Shown here: in pieces, positions 1-5,954 of the stretch
Position numbering within the stretch: position 1 is the first letter of the stretch
How the letters are laid out: every line of letters begins with the position of its first letter
Origin: Propionibacteriaceae bacterium
GTDB lineage: Bacteria; Actinomycetota; Actinomycetes; Propionibacteriales; Propionibacteriaceae
NCBI GenBank assembly: GCA_031262845.1
Contig: JAISGZ010000203.1
Coordinates: 1-7,531 of the forward strand
DNA length: 7,531 nucleotides
Reading direction: 5' to 3'
The notes under the pieces: generated by a model
The model's input: the letters and a program-made list of their open reading frames with translations, nothing else
The model's database searches: none
What the model was told of the DNA's origin: nothing
Position numbers and translations under genes: made by a program

Positions 1-367
1 CGAAAGAACTGAGGTGACCGCCGACACCGACCCCCGGCCGTTGGGCCCGGTGAACGAGCATGGCCGCGTTCCAGCGTAGGAGCCGTCGAAACCCGCGTTC
101 CAAATCGACGTCGCCGGGATAATCCGGTTGTGACGAGGCGGCGATCGTGTTGATGAAGTCCGTGGTCGTCAGATTCGGCAGGGCGACTTGGCGTTCACGA
201 GCCCGTTCCAACAAGCGCAACATGACGTAACGCGCCCGGTTGGGGCCGGCCTTGGCGATTAGGCCATCGAGTGAGTCAAGCCACTCATTCGTCTCCTCGG
301 GGTCGGTTTCGGGCAGGTTAGCTGGAATGCCGTTGAGAATCGGTCCCAGATTGAATTGAGGTAACAA
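1..367 (-). CDS. aceE: Pyruvate dehydrogenase E1 component (homodimeric AceE type), N-terminal part
   Basis: This is the first 122 residues of the thiamine-diphosphate-dependent E1 subunit, which decarboxylates pyruvate and transfers the acetyl group to the lipoyl domain of E2 in the cytoplasmic pyruvate dehydrogenase complex. The rest lies beyond the left edge. Visible family signatures are EETNEWLDSLDGLI (residues 25-37), TTTDFINTI (67-75), the block RWNAAMLVHRAQRPGVGVGG (98-117) and His118, all as in actinobacterial AceE. I chose the TTG start at 367-365 because AGGA (378-375) lies 7 nt upstream and the protein then begins, as in Streptomyces, just before the ILNGIPANLPETDPEE segment. The gene is divergent from fasR, an arrangement known in other actinobacteria. 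Identity is certain; the start is likely. Confidence 0.93.
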   Translation of the reverse strand, partial: MLPQFNLGPILNGIPANLPETDPEETNEWLDSLDGLIAKAGPNRARYVMLRLLERARERQVALPNLTTTDFINTIAASSQPDYPGDVDLERGFRRLLRWNAAMLVHRAQRPGVGVGGHLSSF

Positions 368-435
368 AGCCGTGTCCTTTCCCTCTGACGCCAGCCGACG
401 CCAGGAGACGCGCCGGCCGCTCAGCCGCCGCCATT
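368..435. promoter_or_regulatory. Divergent aceE-fasR intergenic region
   Basis: These 68 bp separate the TTG of aceE (minus) from the earliest likely start of fasR (plus). They hold the aceE ribosome binding site (AGGA, complement of 375-378). No convincing Shine-Dalgarno sequence precedes fasR, and I see no clear -35/-10 pair on either strand. Because the spacing is so short, the two promoters must overlap each other or the coding ends, so shared control of acetyl-CoA supply (aceE) and acetyl-CoA use (fab genes, via fasR) is plausible. That is inference from layout only. Confidence 0.4.
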
Positions 436-1728
436 GTGGCCTATTCTGCCGATATGCCTTTGGCCACGCTATCCCCGGGTCCGGTCCGAGGCCGTTCGCT
501 GGAACCAGATGCTGGACGGCGACAGCAGATCGCCGTCCGTTTGGCTCAGCAAACGGCCGCCTGGACGACGACGACGATCACGGAAATGGACCGCCGGCAC
601 GACTGGTTCCGGGCTATGAGCCCCGAACACCGGAGCTGGATCACCTTGGTCGCCCGCTCCGGGATCGATCACTTTGTCGTCTGGGTGGCCGATACCGAGG
701 AGGAGGCGCCGGATCCGGCCGCCCTGTTCAACGCCGCGCCCCGGCAGGCCATGCGGCGGATCAGCCTGTGGCAGACCGTCGAGTTACTGAAGACCACGAT
801 CGACGTCGTCGAGGCTGCCCTCTACGACTGGGCGTCGCCCGACCGGGAACTGTTAGCGCTGGCCATCGTCTATTTTTCACGCGAGGTGGCATTCGCGGCG
901 GCCCAGGTTTACGCCCAAGCGGCCGAACTCAGAGGCAGCTGGGACGCCCGCTTGGAGGCGCTGGTGGTCGACGCCGTGATGCGCGGTGAAGTGGACGAAG
1001 ACCTGATTTCACGGGCGGCGGCGCTGGGCTGGTCGGTCAATAGCGGTGGTGTCGTCGTCGCCGTTGGCCCCTTGCCGGACGACCTCGATCTCGACCTCGA
1101 CCGGATCCACCTCAAGCTGGCCCGCTGGGGCGTCAGTTCGATCGTCTCACCCCAGGAAAACCGCCTGGTCGTCATTATCGGCGGGGCTTTGCTGACTGGG
1201 ACCTCGGCGGCTCTCGAATGTGTCGCCGAAGTGGCGGATTGTTTCGGTGACGGGCCACTGGTCACAGGTCCCGTGACCGCCGATCTGACGTCGGCTCACT
1301 TGTCCGCCCGGTCGGCCTTGGCGGCTCAACAGGCGGCCGGTTTGCGACCTGAGGTCGACCGTCCGGTCGCGGCTGACGATCTCCTGGCCGAGCGAGTGCT
1401 GATCGGTGATCCGACCGCCGGTCCGACCCTCCAACAGCGAGCGATCGAGCCACTGCTGGCCGCCGGTCACGATCTCGTGACGACCTTGGCGGCCTTTCTT
1501 GAGGGTGGCGGTTCGATTGAGGCCACCGCACGGCAGCTTTACGTGCATACCAACACGGTTCGCTACCGACTGCGCCGGATCGCTGAGGTGACGGGTCTCG
1601 ATCCGGTTCATCCGGCCGATGCCTTCGCGCTCCAAGTTGCGATCAAATTGTCGCGGTCGCCGGTGGCTGAGGAGGTTAGTGCCCTCGTTTTAGAGGAATC
1701 CTCCAAAAAAACTAGGTTGACTTCGTGA
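436..1728 (+). CDS. fasR: FasR-type transcriptional regulator of fatty acid synthesis (PucR/CdaR-like C-terminal HTH)
   Basis: The gene encodes a 430-residue regulator. The C-terminal PucR/CdaR-type helix-turn-helix runs from about residue 345 to 405, with the core ATARQLYVHTNTVRYRLRRI (363-382). The N-terminal half (about 36-185) matches my recollection of Streptomyces FasR: WFRAMSPEHRSWITLVA (57-73), a QTVELLKTTIDVVE segment (113-126) and AAAQVYAQAAELRGSWDARL (154-173). In Streptomyces, FasR binds upstream of the fabD operon and activates it; the same gene order here supports that role. Start choice is uncertain: GTG at 436 or ATG at 454 (residue 7), neither with a good ribosome binding site. 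The gene ends 46 nt before fabD. Function is inferred from family and context. Confidence 0.87.
   Translation: MAYSADMPLATLSPGPVRGRSLEPDAGRRQQIAVRLAQQTAAWTTTTITEMDRRHDWFRAMSPEHRSWITLVARSGIDHFVVWVADTEEEAPDPAALFNAAPRQAMRRISLWQTVELLKTTIDVVEAALYDWASPDRELLALAIVYFSREVAFAAAQVYAQAAELRGSWDARLEALVVDAVMRGEVDEDLISRAAALGWSVNSGGVVVAVGPLPDDLDLDLDRIHLKLARWGVSSIVSPQENRLVVIIGGALLTGTSAALECVAEVADCFGDGPLVTGPVTADLTSAHLSARSALAAQQAAGLRPEVDRPVAADDLLAERVLIGDPTAGPTLQQRAIEPLLAAGHDLVTTLAAFLEGGGSIEATARQLYVHTNTVRYRLRRIAEVTGLDPVHPADAFALQVAIKLSRSPVAEEVSALVLEESSKKTRLTS
1688..1708. promoter_or_regulatory. 21-bp perfect-arm palindrome at the end of fasR, candidate operator
   Basis: The arms are TTTT (1688-1691) and GAGGA (1693-1697), mirrored by TCCTC (1699-1703) and AAAA (1705-1708). 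Every arm base pairs, with single unpaired bases at 1692/1704 and one central base. The central spacing is too short for an RNA hairpin, so it resembles a binding site for a dimeric DNA-binding protein. It lies in the last codons of fasR, about 67 bp upstream of the fabD start, where an activator site would be useful. FasR is the obvious candidate ligand, but no FasR consensus was available to compare. Confidence 0.4.
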
Positions 1729-1760
1729 CAAATTCTGCCTTCGGCGGCCCGGCGACCACC

Positions 1761-1774
1761 TAGATTAAGGGCTT
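1761..1774 (+). promoter_or_regulatory. Possible -10 element and ribosome binding site before fabD
   Basis: TAGATT (1761-1766) fits the actinobacterial TANNNT -10 pattern and would put a transcription start about 2 nt before the GTG of fabD, giving a nearly leaderless message. No good -35 is seen at 17-18 bp, which would suit an activator-dependent promoter. The adjoining AAGG (1767-1770) lies 4 nt before the GTG and could serve as a weak ribosome binding site if transcription reads through from fasR. Confidence 0.25.
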
Positions 1775-2707
1775 GTGCTTGCAATTGTCGCTCCGGGCCA
1801 AGGTTCCCAAAAACCCGGTCTGCTGTCGGCTTGGCTAGAACTTGATGGCGTGGCTGACGAGGTGGCGCTGGCTAGTGCCGCGACCGAACTTGACCTGGTG
1901 GCTTTGGGCACGGTGGCGGACGCCGCCACGATTACGGACACGGCAGTAGCTCAACCACTGTTGGTGACGACGGGTTTGGTGGCGGGTCGTCAACTCCTAG
2001 CCGACGGCTTGGTACCCGATTTGTTCGCTGGCCATTCGATGGGTGAGCTGACGGTGGCCGGGTTGGCCGGCATTGTCGATGATGAACCGGTCGTGTCGGC
2101 GGCGGCCCATCGTGGCCGCATCATGGCCCAGGCGGCGGCTCAAGCCGAGACCGGCATGATGGCGGTCGTCGGTGGCGAGGCGGACGCCGTGGTGGCGGCG
2201 ATTGAGGCGGCTGGGACCGAGGTTTCAACCCGCAATGGTCCTGGTCAGATCGTGGCCGGGGGACTCAAGGAGCGCCTAGCCGAACTGCCCGACTTGTTAC
2301 CGGCCGGCTCGAAAGGTAAGTCGCTGGCCGTGGCGGGAGCTTTCCACACCAGCTTCATGCGCTCAGTGATCCCCGATTGGGCGGTCCGCATCGATCAGCT
2401 GACAGCGGCTGAGCCGTCCGCGATCGTGCTATCCAATCTTGACGGTGCCGCGGTCACGTCGGGGGCTGATTTGTTGGCCCGCATGGTGCTTCAAATTACC
2501 CACTGCGTCTACTGGGACCGTTGCCTGGAGACGATGGCCGAATTAGGGGTCACGGGAATCTTGGAATTACCGCCCGCCGGGACACTAACTGGCTTAGCCC
2601 GGCGTTATTTACCGGGCGCCGAACGGTTCAATCTCAACACGCCCGACCAGCTCGATGAGGCCCGTGAATTCTGCCGCCAACACAGTTCCGGCGCACCGGG
2701 GCGATGA
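1775..2707 (+). CDS. fabD: Malonyl-CoA:ACP malonyltransferase FabD
   Basis: FabD transfers the malonyl group from malonyl-CoA to the phosphopantetheine arm of acyl carrier protein, supplying the extender unit for type II fatty acid synthesis. The 310-residue length is normal for the family. The acyltransferase signatures are all present: the GQGSQ loop (residues 8-12), the nucleophile elbow GHSMGE with Ser88, Arg113 in AAHRGRIM, Asn154 in the TRNGPGQ segment and the catalytic His191 in GAFHTSFM. The start is GTG at 1775, which places the GQGSQ loop at the usual distance from the N-terminus. It is the first biosynthetic gene of the cluster, downstream of fasR. Streptomyces has fabH directly after fabD; here there is a gap instead. 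Confidence 0.95.
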   Translation: MLAIVAPGQGSQKPGLLSAWLELDGVADEVALASAATELDLVALGTVADAATITDTAVAQPLLVTTGLVAGRQLLADGLVPDLFAGHSMGELTVAGLAGIVDDEPVVSAAAHRGRIMAQAAAQAETGMMAVVGGEADAVVAAIEAAGTEVSTRNGPGQIVAGGLKERLAELPDLLPAGSKGKSLAVAGAFHTSFMRSVIPDWAVRIDQLTAAEPSAIVLSNLDGAAVTSGADLLARMVLQITHCVYWDRCLETMAELGVTGILELPPAGTLTGLARRYLPGAERFNLNTPDQLDEAREFCRQHSSGAPGR

Positions 2708-2757
2708 CTGGCGGAGTTCTTCGCCACGTTAGCGACGACCGCCGCACAACCAAAAAC

Positions 2758-2801
2758 TTGACTGGGACCGAGGTCAAAGTCAACACCGGGAAATACCGGT
2801 G
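2758..2801. promoter_or_regulatory. Two adjacent inverted repeats in the fabD-acpP gap
   Basis: The 124-bp space between fabD and acpP (2708-2831) contains no gene. It holds two abutting dyads. The first has arms TTGACT (2758-2763) and AGTCAA (2778-2783), with ACC/GGT inside it. The second has arms CACCGG (2784-2789) and CCGGTG (2796-2801) around a 6-nt loop and could fold as a small RNA hairpin about 30 nt before the acpP start. They may be an operator, a processing site or a leader that raises acpP expression relative to fabD; ACP is normally needed in excess. No clear promoter is visible. Confidence 0.3.
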
Positions 2802-2831
2802 ACAACAAAATCAGCCAGAAAGAAGGAAACT

Positions 2832-3125
2832 ATGGCTCAGACAGTTGAAGAAATCGTTATTCAATTAGGCACGATCGTCAATGAGGTGGCGGGTATCGAG
2901 GCCGCAGAGATCGGCGCCGATAAGACTTTCGGTGACGATTTAGGGATCGACTCGCTGTCGATGGTGGAAATTCTCTACGGCATCGAAGACAGCTTTGATC
3001 TGAAAATCCCCGAAGAAGAGGGCAATAACTTCCGGACCGTGGGTGACGCCGCCGCCTACATCGAGAAGGCTCTCATCGAAAAAGAAGAGCAGGAAAAGGC
3101 CGCTGCCGGAACTGGCCAAGCCTGA
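2832..3125 (+). CDS. acpP: Acyl carrier protein
   Basis: This 97-residue acidic protein is the carrier that holds growing acyl chains on a 4'-phosphopantetheine arm and shuttles them between FabD, FabF and the reductases. The attachment serine is Ser41 in the signature DDLGIDSLSMVEI (35-47), and the helix II-IV pattern continues to about residue 84. A charged, Ala-ending tail (residues 83-97) extends past the usual end near 80 residues, reminiscent of the longer C-terminus of mycobacterial AcpM. The ATG at 2832 is preceded by AGAAGGA at 6-nt spacing, the best ribosome binding site in the cluster; an upstream in-frame GTG (2799) has none and would add unrelated basic residues. fabF starts 2 nt after the stop. 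Confidence 0.95.
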   Translation: MAQTVEEIVIQLGTIVNEVAGIEAAEIGADKTFGDDLGIDSLSMVEILYGIEDSFDLKIPEEEGNNFRTVGDAAAYIEKALIEKEEQEKAAAGTGQA

Positions 3126-3127
3126 CC

Positions 3128-4387
3128 GTGAAAACTTCTGACATCGTCATTACCGGTCTCGGCGCCACCACCCCGTTGGGTGGCACCGTGGCCGAGACCT
3201 GGCGGGCGGCGCTGGCTGGTGTCAGCGGCGTCGGCCCCCTGGAACACGACTGGGCGAAGGAATTGCCTTGTCAGATCGCGGCCGAAGCGGCGGTTGAGCC
3301 AGCCACGATGATGCCGGCGGCGCAAGCCCGGCACCTCGACCGGGCCTCCCAATTTGCGCTGATCGCCGGCTTGGAAGCTTGGGCCGACGCCGGTGTTGGG
3401 CTCGACGAGGCCAATCCGATCGATCCGGAACAGTTGATCGTGGCGGTTGGCTCGGGCATCGGCGGCCTGTGGACGCTGACCAACAACTGGGACGTGCTCC
3501 ATACGCGCGGCGCCCGGCGGGTCTCACCGTTTACAGTGCCGATGCTCATGGCCAACGCCGGGGCCGCCAACCTGGGGTTGGCTTTGGGCGCCCAAGCGGC
3601 CGTCTACACGCCGGTGTCAGCCTGTGCCTCGTCGAACGAGGCCATGGCCTTGGCGCTCGATCAGCTGCGCTGGGGGCGGGCCCAGGTGGCCGTGGTCGGG
3701 GGGACGGAAGCTTGTATCCACCCACTGCCGCTGGCCGGATTCGGCCAGATGAAAGCCTTGTCGAAGCGGAACGACGAGCCAACATTGGCCTCGCGTCCGT
3801 GGGACAAGGGCCGGGATGGGTTTGTCATCGGCGAAGGCGCGGCCTGTCTGGTCTTGGAGACACTGGAACACGCTCAAGCCCGTGGCGCTCGCATCTACGG
3901 CACGCTGGCGGGCGCCGGCATCAGCGCCGACAACCACGACATCGTCCAGCCCGACCCCTCGGGCCACGGACAGCGACGAGCCATGGAGAAGGCCCTGGCC
4001 GACGCCCAGCTGAGCCCGGCTGACATCGTTCACATCAACGCCCACGCCACGTCGACCCCCCAAGGTGACCTGACGGAAGCCGAGTCGGTCCGGGCCGTGC
4101 TCGGCGATCAGTCGACGGCGATCATTACCGGCACCAAGTCGATGACCGGACACCTACTTGGCGCTTCCGGTGCCGTTGAATCGGTCTTCACGGTCCTGGC
4201 GCTGGTCAACCGGCTGGTTCCGCCGACGATCAACCTGACCGATCCCGAAGACGGCCTGGGGCTCAACGTGGCCGCTCTGACAGCCCAGCCCTTACCGGCT
4301 GGCGACCTGGCGGCACTCAACAATTCCTTCGGCTTTGGTGGCCACAACGTGGCCATTGCGATCACAAACGCTCACAGCACGCTCTGA
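3128..4387 (+). CDS. fabF: Beta-ketoacyl-ACP synthase II (FabF/KasA family)
   Basis: The enzyme condenses malonyl-ACP with an acyl chain, the elongation step of type II fatty acid synthesis. The thiolase-fold Cys-His-His site is intact: Cys166 in SACASSNEA, His306 in HINAHATSTPQGD, Lys337 in GTKSMTGH and His342. The glycine-rich gate NNSFGFGGHN (398-407) is also present. The 419-residue length is standard. It most resembles actinobacterial FabF and KasA, for example in GGTEACIHPLPLAGF (191-205) and ASRPWDKGRDGFVIGEGA (221-238). The start is GTG at 3128, two bases after the acpP stop and without its own strong ribosome binding site, which suggests translational coupling to acpP. It is the last gene of the cluster; a hairpin follows. 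No fabH lies in this window, so the priming condensing enzyme must be encoded elsewhere or be dispensable. Confidence 0.95.
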   Translation: MKTSDIVITGLGATTPLGGTVAETWRAALAGVSGVGPLEHDWAKELPCQIAAEAAVEPATMMPAAQARHLDRASQFALIAGLEAWADAGVGLDEANPIDPEQLIVAVGSGIGGLWTLTNNWDVLHTRGARRVSPFTVPMLMANAGAANLGLALGAQAAVYTPVSACASSNEAMALALDQLRWGRAQVAVVGGTEACIHPLPLAGFGQMKALSKRNDEPTLASRPWDKGRDGFVIGEGAACLVLETLEHAQARGARIYGTLAGAGISADNHDIVQPDPSGHGQRRAMEKALADAQLSPADIVHINAHATSTPQGDLTEAESVRAVLGDQSTAIITGTKSMTGHLLGASGAVESVFTVLALVNRLVPPTINLTDPEDGLGLNVAALTAQPLPAGDLAALNNSFGFGGHNVAIAITNAHSTL

Positions 4388-4397
4388 ACTATTTTCA

Positions 4398-4446
4398 CGG
4401 GCCTCGGCTTCACTGTGGATCAACCACCAGGTGACGCCGAGGCCCG
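4398..4446. terminator. Long hairpin between convergent fabF and the anti-sigma gene
   Basis: Arms CGGGCCTCGGC (4398-4408) and GCCGAGGCCCG (4436-4446) are perfectly complementary over 11 bp. Shorter pairings inside the loop (CAC/GTG and TGG/CCA) could extend the structure. It starts 11 nt after the fabF stop and lies 53 nt from the stop of the opposing gene, so it can serve both strands. Neither strand has a clean U-tract after it, so it may be an actinobacterial tract-less terminator or an RNA-stabilising 3' end. Confidence 0.65.
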
Positions 4447-4498
4447 CTGCTGTGTGATCGTGAGGGAAATCGCTCGGTCACCGGTGGGCTGGCGCTGA

Positions 4499-5428
4499 TT
4501 AGCTGGGACGGCCACCAGAGCCATGACGTCCCGGGTGAGCAGTCGAACCCTGTCCGGTCTGGTGCTGACCAGTTCCAGAACCAGCCCCGGCACCCGTCCC
4601 AGACCCAGAACCGCTGTTGGGGCTGGGAAGACCTTGTTGACCGTGACGATGCTGATACGCCAAATGACGGATTTCAGTGATTGACCGATCGCAATACTGT
4701 TCGACGGTGGCCTGAGGATCAACGCTGAGAAGGTCGCGAATAGCCAAGTATTTCGTCGGTGTTATGGAATAGCTATCGGCCAGATCAGCGGTTTGTTCAT
4801 CAACGACTTGGGTCTCGACTTGGGGCGAACTGCCAGCTGCAGCCAGTTGTTCCGTTAACTGGCTTTGGACCGTGGTCATCAGCGCCGAGGCATCTTCGGT
4901 GCTAGCGATATCAGTCACCAGCAAGGCCTCAGAGTTGAGATAGCCAGCGCTGGCGAGTTGGGCCAATAACTCGTTCAGAGCTGTCTCAAGGTCACGCTGG
5001 GTTAAAGTCAAGTCCGCGATCACGGCTTCGCCGTCGCTGTTTAAGCCAGTGGCCGAAACAACCCATTGGTCAGCGTTTAATTGCAGTTCAAGCGCCGGAT
5101 TGACCTCGAGATACAGCCGATAAGCGACTCGGCTGTCAAACGGGTGAGTGGTAGACGGAGTAGCTGCCGAGGAAGCGGCCGGCTGTGGTGCGGAGTTGGG
5201 CGAAGTCAGGGTATCGGTGGGGGTTGATAGAACGGCGCGCATGAGCAGTACTCCCACGACCACCACCAAAGCGCCGAGCAGCCACCACCACAGTCGGGGT
5301 GGCGGCCAGTGGCTGGGTGTTTGAGGTGGCTCGGTCAGCCGCTCAGTGACGTTGGTCATCGTCCGGGTGATGAGTTCCTCGTCGGCCTGGACGGAATCGA
5401 ATGCCTGGCGAATTCGGTCATCAATCAT
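4499..5428 (-). CDS. Membrane anti-sigma factor with RsgI-like extracellular domain and Gly/Ser/Thr-rich tail
   Basis: This 309-residue protein probably holds its partner sigma factor inactive at the membrane. Residues 1-45 are a short cytoplasmic segment (IRQAFDSVQADEELITRTM, 6-24) followed by a proline-rich stretch. About 46-66 (starting LWWWLLGALVVVVGVLLM) is a single membrane helix. About 68-98 is a Ser/Thr/Pro linker. About 100-257 resembles the periplasmic domain of RsgI anti-sigma factors: YLEVNPALEL (106-115), GLNSDGEAVI (128-137), YSITPTKYLAIRDLL (220-234). Asn110-Pro111 matches the site where clostridial RsgI is reported to self-cleave. Residues 268-309 are a Gly/Ser/Thr/His-rich tail like that of the secreted protein at 5955-6398. 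I chose the ATG at 5428 because AGGAGG (5440-5435) lies 6 nt upstream; it overlaps the sigma gene by 8 nt, so the two are coupled. A TTG at 5443 is a poorer start. Family assignment is from memory, without a search. Confidence 0.8.
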   Translation of the reverse strand: MIDDRIRQAFDSVQADEELITRTMTNVTERLTEPPQTPSHWPPPRLWWWLLGALVVVVGVLLMRAVLSTPTDTLTSPNSAPQPAASSAATPSTTHPFDSRVAYRLYLEVNPALELQLNADQWVVSATGLNSDGEAVIADLTLTQRDLETALNELLAQLASAGYLNSEALLVTDIASTEDASALMTTVQSQLTEQLAAAGSSPQVETQVVDEQTADLADSYSITPTKYLAIRDLLSVDPQATVEQYCDRSITEIRHLAYQHRHGQQGLPSPNSGSGSGTGAGAGSGTGQHQTGQGSTAHPGRHGSGGRPS

Positions 5429-5891
5429 GCAAGGCCTCCTCAAGAAGTTTTCGGGCCCGTGCCAACCAGCTATAAACGGTGTTCGGTCGGGAATTCAGTA
5501 GCTGGGCAATTTCGACGGCTGTGTAGCCCTCGTAATAGTGCAGATAGACCGTTTCACGGAGTGGAGTTTTTAGGTTACGGACAGCATTCAGAACCGTTGT
5601 CACCTCATCGCTGATCGACTCGCTGGCGTAGAGGGCCAATTGGTCACTCGGCGCGCTCCGTTTGAACCGGGCTGACTTCAATAAATCTTTGCATGTGTTC
5701 ATCGTCACGGTGATGAGCCAATGTTTTTCATGGTCAGGCGATTCGAAACCAGGATGGGTGGCGAATTTCAGGAAGACTTCTTGGAAAACGTCTTCGGCGT
5801 CACTGGTCAGGGCTGAATAGAGCGCGCAAACCCGCCGCACGGTGTCAGCGTGACGGCGGATTGCGCAGCTGAGTTCAGCTTGGTCAAGCAT
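5421..5891 (-). CDS. ECF-like RNA polymerase sigma factor
   Basis: The product is a compact 156-residue sigma-70 family protein of the extracytoplasmic-function type, which directs RNA polymerase to a small set of stress or envelope promoters. Region 2 spans about 12-78, with the core-binding motif DAEDVFQEVFLKFA (31-44) and the -10 recognition segment HWLITVTMNTCKDLLKSAR (57-75). Region 4 spans about 98-152, with the helix-turn-helix TAVEIAQLLNSRPNTVYSWL (124-143) and the usual ARARKLLEEAL end. There is no extra C-terminal domain. The ATG at 5891 has a stop in frame upstream and no obvious ribosome binding site. The downstream anti-sigma gene overlaps its last 8 nt, the usual sigma/anti-sigma arrangement. 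The secreted-protein gene ends 63 nt upstream, so co-transcription of all three is possible. It contrasts with Bacillus SigI, the known RsgI partner, which is not an ECF factor. Confidence 0.9.
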   Translation of the reverse strand: MLDQAELSCAIRRHADTVRRVCALYSALTSDAEDVFQEVFLKFATHPGFESPDHEKHWLITVTMNTCKDLLKSARFKRSAPSDQLALYASESISDEVTTVLNAVRNLKTPLRETVYLHYYEGYTAVEIAQLLNSRPNTVYSWLARARKLLEEALHD

Positions 5892-5905
5892 CGGTTCAAA
5901 AATCA

Positions 5906-5916
5906 GACGAGATCAG
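5906..5916 (-). promoter_or_regulatory. Candidate promoter motif upstream of the sigma gene
   Basis: On the minus strand this reads CTGATCTCGTC. It ends in CGTC, a common -10 core of ECF promoters, 14 nt before the sigma start codon, which would imply a very short leader. A closely similar CTGACGTCGTC lies upstream of the secreted-protein gene. An autoregulated sigma factor would be expected to recognise both. No convincing shared -35 element is seen, so this remains tentative. Confidence 0.25.
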
Positions 5917-5954
5917 GGGATTGGGCTTGACATTACTGGTGGAGTTACGAGCTT

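Noticed and set aside
372..989. Long plus-strand open frame overlapping the fasR start
   Set aside because: It is in a different frame from fasR, is dominated by Arg, Gly and Pro as expected of a GC-rich shadow frame, and matches no family I know.
2799..2834. Upstream GTG start for acpP at 2799
   Set aside because: It lacks a ribosome binding site and adds 11 basic residues unlike any ACP; the ATG at 2832 has a strong AGAAGGA.
5929..5934. TTGACA-like -35 element on the plus strand
   Set aside because: No -10 hexamer at suitable spacing and no plus-strand gene downstream; it would only run antisense to the module.
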